From: Neobacillus sp. SuZ13
GTDB taxonomy: Bacteria > Bacillota > Bacilli > Bacillales > Cytobacillaceae
Reading direction: 5' to 3'
Assembly: GCF_030123365.1 (NCBI RefSeq)
Contig: NZ_CP126107.1
Location: 977,501-1,041,500, forward strand
DNA: 64,000 bases
Position 1 is the stretch's first letter, and every line of letters begins with the position of its first letter. Below the pieces are notes generated by a model. That model was not told where the DNA came from and did no database searches. It saw only the letters and a program-made list of their open reading frames with translations. Positions 7,232 through 16,546 of this stretch are shown here, piece by piece. The translations under genes and the position numbers were made by a program.

Positions 7232-8062
7232 ATGAAGAAATTTAAATTAGTTTCAACTTTTTTTATGGTCGCACTTCTTTTAGTTCTGTCAGCTTGTGGT
7301 ACTAGTAAAAGTACAAGTACAGGTACAAAAGCAGGAGGAGACACTGAAAAGAAAACACTGCGTGTGGTAACAGATGCTGCCTATGCACCGTTTGAATATC
7401 AGGATAAGGGAGAAGTTGTCGGTTTTGATATCGATTTTATCAATGCAGTGGCAAAAGAAGCAGGCTATAAAGTGAAAGTTGAACATGTCGGCTGGGATCC
7501 AATTTTTGTTGAATTAGATAAAAAAATTGCTGACATTGGTATTTCTGCCATCACGATTAACGATGAAAGAAAACAATCCTATGATTTTTCAGTGCCATAC
7601 TTTTTATCAACCAACAAAATCCTTGTTCCAAAAGATAGTGACATTAAGAGCGCAGCTGATCTAAAAAATAATAAAACGATTGCCGTTCAGAATGCGACAA
7701 CAGGACAAGAAGCTGTTGAAGGCCTATTAGGCAAGAATAGTGATAAAATCAAAAAGTTTGAAAATAATAATCTAGCAATCTTGGAGTTGAAAAGCGGCGG
7801 AGCTGATGCTGTAGTTGCTGATAACACAGTTATCGAGGAATATGCAAAAAACAATCCTAAAGATAATTTTGTTGTTATTGAAGACTCAGCTGCTTTTGCA
7901 AAAGAATTTTACGGACTAATGTTTCCAAAGGGAAGCAAGATTAAAGCAGATTTTGATAAGGCTGTAAAAGCAGTAATTGATAACGGAACCTATACAGAAG
8001 TATACAAGAAGTGGTTTAAAGTAGAACCAGATACACAAATCTTAAAAGATCAACAGCAGTAA
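7232..8062 (+). CDS. Amino-acid ABC transporter substrate-binding lipoprotein
   Basis: 276-residue family 3 solute-binding protein. The signal peptide ends in the lipobox LSAC (Cys22), so it is anchored on the outer face of the membrane. The SBP signature reads AAYAPFEYQDKGEVVGFDID, with the ligand-gripping GISAITINDERKQSYDFS further on. The set is closest in style to GlnH/ArtP-type binders of polar or basic amino acids, but the substrate cannot be fixed. A ribosome site GGAGGTC precedes the ATG. A hairpin with T-run follows the gene, so it is probably made in excess over the permease and ATPase. Confidence 0.9.
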   Translation: MKKFKLVSTFFMVALLLVLSACGTSKSTSTGTKAGGDTEKKTLRVVTDAAYAPFEYQDKGEVVGFDIDFINAVAKEAGYKVKVEHVGWDPIFVELDKKIADIGISAITINDERKQSYDFSVPYFLSTNKILVPKDSDIKSAADLKNNKTIAVQNATTGQEAVEGLLGKNSDKIKKFENNNLAILELKSGGADAVVADNTVIEEYAKNNPKDNFVVIEDSAAFAKEFYGLMFPKGSKIKADFDKAVKAVIDNGTYTEVYKKWFKVEPDTQILKDQQQ

Positions 8063-8075
8063 ACAGCGCTGAATG

Positions 8076-8110
8076 AATTGCGTAACTCTTAACCAAGAAG
8101 TTACGCAATT
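8076..8110 (+). terminator. Attenuating terminator between binding protein and permease genes
   Basis: AATTGCGTAACT and AGTTACGCAATT form a perfect 12-bp stem, followed by TTTGCTAGTT. It is inside the operon, so readthrough must occur for the permease and ATPase to be made. Confidence 0.7.
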
Positions 8111-8164
8111 TTTGCTAGTTAGACTTGAATAATTAGCTTTTTGTTTAATAGGGGGATTTATTGT

Positions 8165-8821
8165 ATGGATTTTCGTTGGGATATTTTAGTTGAATACGCT
8201 CCATTTTTCCTAAAAGGAACGCTTCTAACTATCGGGCTTTCTATCGCAAGTATTTTAATTGGTACCATTCTTGGCTTATTCATCGGATTAGGAAAAATAA
8301 TGAAAAATAAGCTCCTCGCTTGGCCATTTACTATTTACATTACTTTTTTTCGAGGGACACCCTTACTTGTTCAGATATTATTAATCCATTTTGCCGTTGT
8401 ACCACTTTTTCTTGATGAAACCAGTCCCGTTTTAGCCGCCATTCTTACTCTATCGTTAAACGCAGCGGCCTATATCGCTGAGATATTTCGAGCAGGTATT
8501 CAATCGATTGATCGCGGCCAAATGGAGGCTGCACGGTCATTAGGGATGAATCATATACAAGCCATGCGCTTTGTTGTCCTGCCGCAAGCATTCAAACGAA
8601 TGATTCCGCCCCTTGGAAACGAGTTCATCGTCCTAATAAAAGAGTCATCGTTAGCGGCTCTTATTGCTGCCCCTGAACTTATGTATTGGGGACGAGCCAT
8701 GCAAGGACAGTATTTCCGTGTGTGGGAACCGTATCTTGCCGCGGCAGTTATTTATCTCGTGTTAACACTTTCTTTAAGCTTCCTGCTTACTCGTCTTGAA
8801 AGGAGGTTGGCTACTGAATGA
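8165..8821 (+). CDS. Amino-acid ABC transporter permease (HisMQ family)
   Basis: 218 residues, about 5 transmembrane helices. It has the family's RGTPLLVQ segment and the EAA loop [22 protein letters not shown], which contacts the ATPase. I chose ATG at 8165 because AGGGGGA lies 8 nt before it; an in-frame TTG at 8141 would include the ribosome site inside the gene. Its last codons overlap the ATPase gene by 4 nt (ATGA), implying coupled translation. Confidence 0.9.
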   Translation: MDFRWDILVEYAPFFLKGTLLTIGLSIASILIGTILGLFIGLGKIMKNKLLAWPFTIYITFFRGTPLLVQILLIHFAVVPLFLDETSPVLAAILTLSLNAAAYIAEIFRAGIQSIDRGQMEAARSLGMNHIQAMRFVVLPQAFKRMIPPLGNEFIVLIKESSLAALIAAPELMYWGRAMQGQYFRVWEPYLAAAVIYLVLTLSLSFLLTRLERRLATE

Positions 8822-9540
8822 TCCAGGTAAAGAATTTGAAAAAATCCTTTGGGCAAAATGAGGTCCTAAAAGACATTAACGTTACAGTTAAAAATAAAGA
8901 GGTAGTCGTGGTCATTGGTCCATCAGGTTCCGGGAAATCGACGTTTCTCCGCTGCATTAATATGCTCGAAACCATTACAGGGGGACATGTCTATATTGAA
9001 GGTGTCGACCTGACTGACAAGAATACCGATATTAATAAGGTACGGGCAGAGGTGGGGATGGTTTTTCAGCAATTCAATTTATTCCCGCATAAAACCGTGA
9101 TTGAAAATATTATGCTTGCACCAATGAAAGTGAGAAATACTCCTAAGGAAAAGGCCAGAGCTAAGGGGTTAGAGCTTTTACGAAAAGTTGGTTTAGAGGA
9201 TAAGGCGGAAGCCTATCCTGATTCCTTATCCGGCGGACAAAAGCAGCGTGTTGCAATTGCAAGGGCACTTGCAATGGAGCCGAAAATCATGCTCTTTGAT
9301 GAACCAACGTCCGCACTAGATCCTGAAATGGTCGGTGAGGTTTTGGAGGTTATGAAGGACCTCGCTAAAGAAGGAATGACCATGGTGGTCGTGACTCATG
9401 AAATGGGTTTTGCTAAAGAAGTGGGTGACCGTGTTATTTTTATGGACGGTGGTTTGGTGGTTGAAGAAAATATACCAAGCGAATTATTTAATCGTCCACA
9501 AGAAGAACGAACCAAAGCATTTTTAAGTAAGGTTTTATAA
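8818..9540 (+). CDS. Amino-acid ABC transporter ATP-binding protein (GlnQ/ArtR type)
   Basis: 240-residue ABC ATPase. Walker A is GPSGSGKST (about residues 38-46), Q-loop [10 protein letters not shown], signature LSGGQKQR, Walker [15 protein letters not shown] and H-loop VTHEMGFA. These match the polar amino-acid uptake (PAAT) subfamily. It energises import by the two preceding gene products and overlaps the permease gene by 4 nt. Confidence 0.93.
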   Translation: MIQVKNLKKSFGQNEVLKDINVTVKNKEVVVVIGPSGSGKSTFLRCINMLETITGGHVYIEGVDLTDKNTDINKVRAEVGMVFQQFNLFPHKTVIENIMLAPMKVRNTPKEKARAKGLELLRKVGLEDKAEAYPDSLSGGQKQRVAIARALAMEPKIMLFDEPTSALDPEMVGEVLEVMKDLAKEGMTMVVVTHEMGFAKEVGDRVIFMDGGLVVEENIPSELFNRPQEERTKAFLSKVL

Positions 9541-9543
9541 TTA

Positions 9544-9568
9544 AAAGGGAGGCCAAAAGCCTCCCTTT
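9544..9568 (+). terminator. Rho-independent terminator of the ABC transporter operon
   Basis: AAAGGGAGGC and GCCTCCCTTT with a 5-nt loop, 3 bp after the ATPase stop. Confidence 0.8.
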
Positions 9569-9615
9569 CGTATGTTCTATTTCCCTTGATTCCATCTCTA
9601 AAAACCTCGAAATTC

Positions 9616-10122
9616 TTATTCCAAATCAAAAACTTCGACAATTAGGTCTGCTTTTTTTCGGTTTTGACATAGTTTAAATAATTTTTCCAAAAATATATCT
9701 ACTTCAAGTGCCGAGGTGGGCAGTTTGATATGGATGGTAGTTGAACCAAACATTTGCTTAAAATAGGCTTTTCTTTGATCGTTTTTTCCATCTCGTTTAA
9801 AGGGCTTATATGTCCAAACAATATGAGGAAAACCGTCTATTTCTTGAATTTGTCGGATCTCTGCGCAAGTCGTGGAACGGTCATGTGCATAAATGACTAA
9901 GTAATAGTTGTCATTTCGGTGCCAATCAATGAATACAAAGTAATAGCCAGTATCAGTATCTGACCTAGTAATCTCAAATGCAGCGAGGGTAGGTTTGCCA
10001 TTTGTCCATTGATGAAACTTCTGCAAACGTCCACCCGAAGTTTCAAGTTTTTTTGTCTCAAAGACCGCTGAAGATGCGTTCTCGATAAAGTTAGCTAAAA
10101 AGATAGCTTGTTCCTTTTCCAA
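9616..10122 (-). CDS. Uncharacterised 168-residue protein
   Basis: No signal peptide or membrane helix. It is a compact alpha/beta-looking protein with several Trp/Tyr-rich strands (YYFVFIDWHRNDNYYLVIYAHD) and a basic middle stretch (YKPFKRDGKNDQRKAYF). The start appears to be TTG at 10122, placed 8-9 nt after AAAGGGGAAA. It stands alone, convergent with the ABC transporter operon and divergent from the AidB-like gene. I do not recognise the family. Confidence 0.7.
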   Translation of the reverse strand: MEKEQAIFLANFIENASSAVFETKKLETSGGRLQKFHQWTNGKPTLAAFEITRSDTDTGYYFVFIDWHRNDNYYLVIYAHDRSTTCAEIRQIQEIDGFPHIVWTYKPFKRDGKNDQRKAYFKQMFGSTTIHIKLPTSALEVDIFLEKLFKLCQNRKKADLIVEVFDLE

Positions 10123-10277
10123 AGATGATTTCCCCTTTATGTATTTGAACCAATTATACGTTGAAAATGTATAAAAAAGAAAGTGTGTTCAAAATTACAT
10201 TGAATTCATTTTTAACAAGCAAGGAACGTGTTATACTTAATTTATTGACTATTCTGAAAATATGGAGGTATTCCAGA

Positions 10278-11948
10278 ATGAATTTTTATAAAGAAGATTT
10301 ATCGTTTCAATCCTTGCTTAAAGAGTTACTCGATCCATCTTTTTTCGAGTTTGCCGACAAAGAACTGACTGCTTTTGGTGAAAAATGCGCCACGGTTATT
10401 GACTCGCGGGCAAAGTTTACGGACAGGGAAGGACAGCCGCGCTTAATTAAATATGATGCTTATGGTGAAGATATTTCTAAAGTATGGGTGAATGAAGGTT
10501 ATCGTAGAACGGTAGAAGATACCTATAATACCGGAATTGTCGGCTATGTTCATAAAGAAATCCCCGGGCTTGGGGAGAAGGGGAATTATATTTACTCCTA
10601 TGCCCAAGGTTATCTGCTTTCACAAACAGAACCCGGGTTTTACTGTCCAGTCACATTGTCGATGGCCACTGCTTATTTACTTAACCAGTATGCTTCAGAA
10701 GAAATGAAGGAACGATTTTTGCCGCATGTCCTCTCAACAGGAGAAGTTCCGCTTTATGAGGGGGCGACATTCCTAACAGAGCGGCAAGGGGGCTCAGATG
10801 TCGGAGCGAATGAGACGAGTGCTGTGGAACACGGAGAACATTTCAAGCTTTATGGTGAAAAGTACTTTGCCTCCAATGCCGGTATGTGCGGAGTGGCGAT
10901 GGTCTTAGCACGGAAGGAAGGCGCTCCATCTGGGACGAAAGGGCTGACTTTATTTGCCGTACCATGGAGGAATCAGGATGGCACGCTAAATGGAATCCGG
11001 ATTCGCCGCTTAAAAGATAAGCTTGGAGTCAGGGCTGTCCCTTCGGCTGAAGTGGAATTCGATGGTGCTGATGCATTTGTGGTTGGAGATCCTTCGAAGG
11101 GTTTCTACTATATGATGGAAGCTCTTAATCTCTCAAGAGTATGCAATGCTGTAGCCTCACTAGGAATTATGAGAAGGGCCTATCATGAAGCAAAGGAATA
11201 TGCCTTAAGAAGGGATGCATTCGGCAGTAAACTAGCTAACTATCCAATGGTTAAGGATACACTGACACGGCTTGCTGTAAAGTTGGAAATTGAGACACGT
11301 ACCGTTTTTACGTATCTTCCATTGTTTGAACGGGTTATGAATAATGATGCGAGTCAGAAGGAGACGATTCTTAATCGTTTGTACATTGCTCTTTTGAAAA
11401 AAGAAACAGCAGAACAAGCGATTCACTTTACGCATGAAGCCATCGAAATGCATGGTGGCAATGGTTATATCGAAGATTTTGTGACTCCGAGATTGTTACG
11501 GGATGCCCAAGTTCTGACTGTCTGGGAAGGAACGGCTAATATTCTCGGCTTAGAGGTCCTTCGCTTAATGGAGAAGTTTAAAGCAGAGGAACTATTTATC
11601 GAAGAAATGAGTGAACGCTTACACAGTGTTGGCCATTTGCCATCTGAATGGACTTATTTAGTAGAAAATAAGTTAATTCAGTTACAGAACTTATCGAAAT
11701 CATTGAGGTTGGCATCGGCAGACCAAAAGACTTTTCATTCGAAAAAGGCTGCCGAACTTATGGTGAAAATTTTTGAAAGTATTGTGGCGCTTGAGCAGGC
11801 TGCCAGCGGGGACACGCGTGCCATCAAGGTAATGGAGATCTTTTTAGAAGAAACATGGAAATCATCTTTTTTGTTCAATGAAGAAATGAGGACAGTGAAT
11901 TATTTTTCTGAGATTGTCTTGAATGAAAAAACTGTGGCTGTTAGATAA
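10278..11948 (+). CDS. AidB-like acyl-CoA dehydrogenase family flavoprotein
   Basis: 556 residues, longer than classical acyl-CoA dehydrogenases (about 380) and in the AidB size range. The motif LTERQGGSDVG matches the AidB signature, and a classical FAD/acyl-CoA core continues through HEAIEMHGGNGYIEDFVTPRLLRDA and VWEGTANILGLE, where the Glu sits at the usual catalytic position. A C-terminal helical extension of about 120 residues follows. AidB proteins bind DNA and protect against alkylation in E. coli, but many Gram-positive homologues sit with fatty-acid genes and may simply oxidise acyl-CoAs. The start is ATG at 10278, after ATGGAGGTA. Confidence 0.85.
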   Translation: MNFYKEDLSFQSLLKELLDPSFFEFADKELTAFGEKCATVIDSRAKFTDREGQPRLIKYDAYGEDISKVWVNEGYRRTVEDTYNTGIVGYVHKEIPGLGEKGNYIYSYAQGYLLSQTEPGFYCPVTLSMATAYLLNQYASEEMKERFLPHVLSTGEVPLYEGATFLTERQGGSDVGANETSAVEHGEHFKLYGEKYFASNAGMCGVAMVLARKEGAPSGTKGLTLFAVPWRNQDGTLNGIRIRRLKDKLGVRAVPSAEVEFDGADAFVVGDPSKGFYYMMEALNLSRVCNAVASLGIMRRAYHEAKEYALRRDAFGSKLANYPMVKDTLTRLAVKLEIETRTVFTYLPLFERVMNNDASQKETILNRLYIALLKKETAEQAIHFTHEAIEMHGGNGYIEDFVTPRLLRDAQVLTVWEGTANILGLEVLRLMEKFKAEELFIEEMSERLHSVGHLPSEWTYLVENKLIQLQNLSKSLRLASADQKTFHSKKAAELMVKIFESIVALEQAASGDTRAIKVMEIFLEETWKSSFLFNEEMRTVNYFSEIVLNEKTVAVR

Positions 11949-12186
11949 GAAAGGTCTTTAGTAAGCTTGCCATTTCCGGGCAGGCTTATTATAAGTTCTG
12001 AAAAATATGTAATAAGTTCTACTTTGTCTCCAAAATGAAATATAACTGACATCCTTTTAATAAATTGCTCTGGTAGAATCGTAATAATTGAGACTTAAAA
12101 TCGGATAATCCGTCGAATAGTATAGAGAATAATTATGGCTCTTTTCCATATGAATGACAGAGAGTGTTGTAATTGGAGGGACAGAA

Positions 12187-14940
12187 ATGACATTAGAGAC
12201 GCAATTAAAACTTAAAACGTATTATAAAATGTTCATCAATGAACATGAGAATATTCATCCGATTGAGGTCCTTGGTGAACTGTTTCAAGAGGAAGCATGT
12301 AAGGATCTGCCGAATCTATCATCAATTCGGTTTGCTCAGGGAGAAGTGTATTTCCATCATAAAGATTATGAAGCAGCCATTTTTAAATGGGAAAATATTA
12401 TTAATGAACTAGAGCCATGGGCGAAGAAAAACACAGCTGATGCATATTATCAGTTAGGCATGTTATCAACAGCAGAAGATCTCTATTGTGCGATTACAAG
12501 TGATAATCTCACCTTAACTACCGAAGTTGCCTTACAGTTATTTTCATTGTATATCGAGCGAGGAAAGCTTGACCTGGCATTATCAGTAATCAAAAAAACC
12601 ATTGATGCAAACCCAGATTATCCAAACGTGACGGAAATTGCTCGCACGTTTTTTGAAGAGCAGCAAGATTGGAATAATGCTATAGAGCTTGCTGTAAACG
12701 AAGCCATCCGAACGGGTTCGTTGGAATGGTTTGATATGATCATTTCGTATGTGGAAAAGGGTGTAACTCGAAATCATGCGCCGAGTTATTTTTCCCATGC
12801 TGTCCATTTTTTGTTTAGCCTAGATCAACGAAAATTCGAACAGCTTATTTCCACTCTTTGGGATAGCTATAACAATGAAGAAATCTATTTTACTTGGATC
12901 AGGGAAATGAATCATTTGTTATTAAGCCTTGACATTCATCGAGATGACAACTTGGCTGAGCTCTCAGGACTCCATAAAGAAGCATTTTTTAGCTTTATCG
13001 ATGGCAGGTATTTCATAAAAAATCTCCAAGATTTTATTCCAAACTTTCTTACGAATTGGCTGCGTCTTGCTGACACTAAGAATGTCGTCCTTTCTGCGGC
13101 AGCTGTTCTTTCTTGGAATGAACTGTTTCCAGCGAGTTTAAGTATGTCAATCGTTAATGAAGCTGAGAAACTAATTAGTATAACGGAAACGGATATGGAT
13201 GAACTTGAAGAATGCCTGACACTCTTTGATGCCATTACGAATTGGGCTCAAACCAATGATATGGGTGAGAATAATCGTGTAAAATGGATTGTTCAGCAAT
13301 TAGTGAATTTTGACACACAACATTTGCTTATTACCGGGTTAAGCGGCAGTGGAAAATCGACGTTTGTTAATACAATTATGGGTGAAGACCTGCAGGATAG
13401 CCCGACTTCTTCACTGGTTATGTTTAAAGACTCCGAAGATGAAGAAATCACGGAAATTACAGATCGAGAGATTTCTAGTTTATCCGGCTTTTCTGATTTC
13501 CAAGAACGAATGGACCGCCGCCGTAACGCGTTGGAATCTATCATTGAATTTAAGCGTCCAAATGCCTTTTTGCATGAAAATAAGGTCGCACTTTTAGATA
13601 CTCCTGGATTAAAAGGAAACTATAATGATTCTTATGAAGTGTTAAAGAATCTGCAATTGGCTGATACGGTCCTCTTCGTACTTGATGCGAATGCACCGTT
13701 TACAGATAAAGAACGGTCTGTGCTTGCAAAAATTCAAGAGTTAGCACCTGACATTCCTGTGCATTTTCTGCTCAGTAAGATGGACACGATTGCCAATGAG
13801 CAGGAGGCAATCAGTGTATATGATGAAACAAGGGCAAGAATTCAATCGTATATACCGGATGCATCCGTGTTTGCCTTTTCATCTCAATATGAGAATCGCC
13901 AGCAGTTAAAAGACTTACAAGAGTTTATCCGCTCCATTAAAAATACAAGAAATATGGAAGATAAACGTTTGGCAAAGCTATTGTTCTATATTCGCACAAC
14001 GATTGCCAGCCTGATGCAAAAACGGGTGGATGTTGAAAATCAATTGATCGAATCAGTCCGTTGGAATGAAGAAATGCTCCAGAAATTAACGGGCGCAATC
14101 AATCAACTGAAGGATACAGAAAATCAAAAAACAAAAGCTGTTGTACAATCTTACCGTTCCATCAAAAATACGGTTGCAAAAGATATTTCAGAGACGGTTC
14201 CAAAAATGCTTCAAGAGTGTTCCACTTTTATAAAAGAAGACAGTAATTTTAGCAAGGTTCATATAGAGCTTAATGAAATGATGAACAAAAAACTAGAAGA
14301 GTACTTAGACCAGACGGTGCTTCCTAAATATTACCGCTTATTACAAGAATGGATTGATGGGTGCAAAGAGGAGTTTGTGCAAAGTCAAGAATTTCTAAAT
14401 GAAATTGGTGAAAGCTTTAATCGTATGTATGGAGAAGAACGCCTCGTGCTTGATTGTGATTTTAAGTTAATTGACGATTGGCACCGCGACACCGACCGGA
14501 TGACAAGTCGCTTTCAGTTGGAAACTGTTAATATCCTTCTGCGCAGAACCCCTTCACAATTTTTACTAAAAAGCGCTGGGAAGTTGTTTGGGGCAATATC
14601 CCAAAATAAAGCGATGCTTTTTAATAAGTATAAAGCATTTGTGGAAAATGAGGATTATTCAGAAGCGATCTCTGTAGTGAATCAACAGTTTTTCCAGCAA
14701 TTTGAACTGTTTGAAAAGTCGCTTGAGCGGGATGTAACCCTGTTTTTCAAGAGTCCATTGCAGCTGTTAAATCTTTCTGCGGAAGAGGCGCAAGCTGGAA
14801 TACAGGCGAACCAAGAAATGCTTACGAATATGAATACCAATCCAGAGATGTTCCGGGATCCATTAACACTGTTTGAGGTTAGATTGCGTCAGTTTGAGTG
14901 GATGACCGTGGCTGGTAAGGGAATGCAGACCATTTATTAA
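12187..14940 (+). CDS. Large dynamin-like GTPase with N-terminal TPR-like region
   Basis: 917 residues. The first 350 residues are helical with TPR-like pairs (for example YFHHKDYEAAIFKWENII). The GTPase follows: G1/P-loop GLSGSGKST near residue 383, G3 LLDTPGLKG near 470, and G4 LLSKMD near 530. The remainder is long helices like the stalk of bacterial dynamin-like proteins, with no clear transmembrane segment. Such proteins remodel or protect membranes, for example against phage or pore formers. Joining a TPR-rich region to a dynamin GTPase is less common. I chose ATG at 12187, directly after GGAGGG, over an ATG at 12154. Confidence 0.8.
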   Translation: MTLETQLKLKTYYKMFINEHENIHPIEVLGELFQEEACKDLPNLSSIRFAQGEVYFHHKDYEAAIFKWENIINELEPWAKKNTADAYYQLGMLSTAEDLYCAITSDNLTLTTEVALQLFSLYIERGKLDLALSVIKKTIDANPDYPNVTEIARTFFEEQQDWNNAIELAVNEAIRTGSLEWFDMIISYVEKGVTRNHAPSYFSHAVHFLFSLDQRKFEQLISTLWDSYNNEEIYFTWIREMNHLLLSLDIHRDDNLAELSGLHKEAFFSFIDGRYFIKNLQDFIPNFLTNWLRLADTKNVVLSAAAVLSWNELFPASLSMSIVNEAEKLISITETDMDELEECLTLFDAITNWAQTNDMGENNRVKWIVQQLVNFDTQHLLITGLSGSGKSTFVNTIMGEDLQDSPTSSLVMFKDSEDEEITEITDREISSLSGFSDFQERMDRRRNALESIIEFKRPNAFLHENKVALLDTPGLKGNYNDSYEVLKNLQLADTVLFVLDANAPFTDKERSVLAKIQELAPDIPVHFLLSKMDTIANEQEAISVYDETRARIQSYIPDASVFAFSSQYENRQQLKDLQEFIRSIKNTRNMEDKRLAKLLFYIRTTIASLMQKRVDVENQLIESVRWNEEMLQKLTGAINQLKDTENQKTKAVVQSYRSIKNTVAKDISETVPKMLQECSTFIKEDSNFSKVHIELNEMMNKKLEEYLDQTVLPKYYRLLQEWIDGCKEEFVQSQEFLNEIGESFNRMYGEERLVLDCDFKLIDDWHRDTDRMTSRFQLETVNILLRRTPSQFLLKSAGKLFGAISQNKAMLFNKYKAFVENEDYSEAISVVNQQFFQQFELFEKSLERDVTLFFKSPLQLLNLSAEEAQAGIQANQEMLTNMNTNPEMFRDPLTLFEVRLRQFEWMTVAGKGMQTIY

Positions 14941-14951
14941 TAAGGTTGAAG

Positions 14952-14979
14952 AAGGAAGATGTCCAAGGGCATCTTCCTT
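14952..14979 (+). terminator. Rho-independent terminator of the GTPase gene
   Basis: AAGGAAGATG and CATCTTCCTT flank an 8-nt loop and are followed by TATTTATTT. Confidence 0.75.
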
Positions 14980-14995
14980 TATTTATTTGACTGAG

Positions 14996-15155
14996 TTAAA
15001 GATTAATGTTGATTTTGGCACTCTGTTGTTCTTCGTTACAGGCACGAAGACTCCTGCGGGAGTACGGGGCCGAGGAGGCTCCCCGGCACGCCCGCGGAAA
15101 GCGAAGTGTCTGGAACGGAAATCAACAGACAAGTTTAACACAGCCATTTATTTAG
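14996..15155. repeat. Dispersed GC-rich intergenic repeat, copy 2
   Basis: The forward strand aligns with the reverse complement of 5717-5905 (see that entry), but lacks its central 35-45 bases. It fills most of the gap between the GTPase terminator and rtcB. The only open frame across it carries no ribosome site and I do not count it as a gene. Confidence 0.75.
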
Positions 15156-15240
15156 AAAAAAATGTCGTATGAAAATCGGTTGCCCGAATGCCCATAAGAT
15201 GGTAGCCTATTGGTAATCTGCGTTAAAGGAGGGAAAACAA

Positions 15241-16467
15241 GTGATTAAGGTAACGGGTACACAAACAGAAGCAAAGGTATTTTCAAACTATCCTCAAGAA
15301 ACAGCCCTTGAGCAAATCCAAGAACTTTGTAATCAAGCATTTTTAAAGGATACAAAGATTAGTATCATGCCAGATTATCATGCGGGAAAAGGCTGTGTAA
15401 TTGGTACGACCATTCAGTTAAAGGATAAGGTTGTCCCGAATCTAGTTGGTGTGGATGTCGGATGCGGCGTGCTAACCGTCAAGCTTCAGGATAAAAAGGT
15501 TGATTTTAATCAATTAGATCAAGTAATCCGTACGTATGTCCCGAGTGGGCAGGAAGTGCATAGTGATGAGACAGTCAGATTTATTAACACGAGTTTTCCC
15601 GCTATTCAAGAATTCCAAGCAGAGCATATCTTAAGTGAAAATCGAAGCCGTTATAGCTTAGGGACACTAGGGGGCGGCAATCATTTTATAGAAGTTTCTG
15701 TTGATGCCGATGGTTACCACTATTTAACGATTCATACTGGAAGCCGATATGTAGGAGCGAAGATTGCCACCTACTATCAAAAGGTAGCTATCTCAAAACT
15801 TCACAAGCAGGATTTATCGGTAGTGATTGACCAATTAAAGGCGGAAGGACGCCAAAAAGAGATCCAAGCCATGATCCAGAGTTATAAAGAAAAGAATCCA
15901 GTTATTCCTAATGATCTAGCGTATTTGGAAGGTGAGGATTTTCATAATTATATGCATGATATGAAACTTGCACAGGCATTTGCAAAGGCAAACCGGGAAG
16001 AGATTGCTAGAGCGATTACGGCAAACATGGGATTTGAAGAGCAGGACCGCTTCGATACGGTGCACAATTATATTGATACCGAGAACTTAATTTTACGAAA
16101 AGGGGCAGTTTCTGCACAAAAAGGGGAGCGTCTTATCATTCCAATTAATATGAGAGACGGGTCGATTTTGGCAGTCGGTAAAGGGAACGATGACTGGAAT
16201 CGCTCGGCCCCCCATGGAGCAGGCCGTGTTCTGAGCAGGACGAAAGCGATAAAAACTCTTAATATGGATGATTTTCATAAAACCATGGAAGGCGTCTGGA
16301 CGACGTCTGTTTCAGAAGAAACCTTAGATGAGGCGCCAATGGCCTATAAGTCGAAGAATGAAATTTTAGAAAAGGTTGAAGAAACCGTTGATATTACTGG
16401 GTTTATTAAACCCGTATATAACTTTAAAGCCAGTGAAAAGTACACACCTGGAAAATATAAAAAATAA
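15241..16467 (+). CDS. rtcB: RtcB-family RNA-splicing ligase
   Basis: 408-residue GTP/Mn-dependent RNA ligase that joins 2',3'-cyclic phosphate or 3'-phosphate ends to 5'-hydroxyl ends. The active site is complete: VDVGCG (metal Cys), GGGNHFIE (Asn and His), IHTGSR (His), TVHNYID (His) and APHGAGRVLSRTKA, whose His is the guanylated residue in RtcB. GTG start at 15241 after AAAGGAGGG. No archease or RtcA/RtcR partner is near, so it belongs to the short stand-alone bacterial type. It may act in RNA repair after ribonuclease damage, which is inference. Confidence 0.92.
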   Translation: MIKVTGTQTEAKVFSNYPQETALEQIQELCNQAFLKDTKISIMPDYHAGKGCVIGTTIQLKDKVVPNLVGVDVGCGVLTVKLQDKKVDFNQLDQVIRTYVPSGQEVHSDETVRFINTSFPAIQEFQAEHILSENRSRYSLGTLGGGNHFIEVSVDADGYHYLTIHTGSRYVGAKIATYYQKVAISKLHKQDLSVVIDQLKAEGRQKEIQAMIQSYKEKNPVIPNDLAYLEGEDFHNYMHDMKLAQAFAKANREEIARAITANMGFEEQDRFDTVHNYIDTENLILRKGAVSAQKGERLIIPINMRDGSILAVGKGNDDWNRSAPHGAGRVLSRTKAIKTLNMDDFHKTMEGVWTTSVSEETLDEAPMAYKSKNEILEKVEETVDITGFIKPVYNFKASEKYTPGKYKK

Positions 16468-16515
16468 TTAAACAAGAAAGGGTGCCTCAAGGTTGAGGCA
16501 CCCCTTCTTGTTTAA
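16468..16515. terminator. Bidirectional terminator between rtcB and the 2-hydroxyacid dehydrogenase gene
   Basis: A 23-bp near-perfect stem with a 2-nt centre runs from TTAAACAAG to CTTGTTTAA, containing GGTGCCTCAA/TTGAGGCACC. The A/T-rich ends supply a T-run in both directions. Confidence 0.75.
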
Positions 16516-16546
16516 ATGGATAATGCAGGCTAAAAATCATTACATG

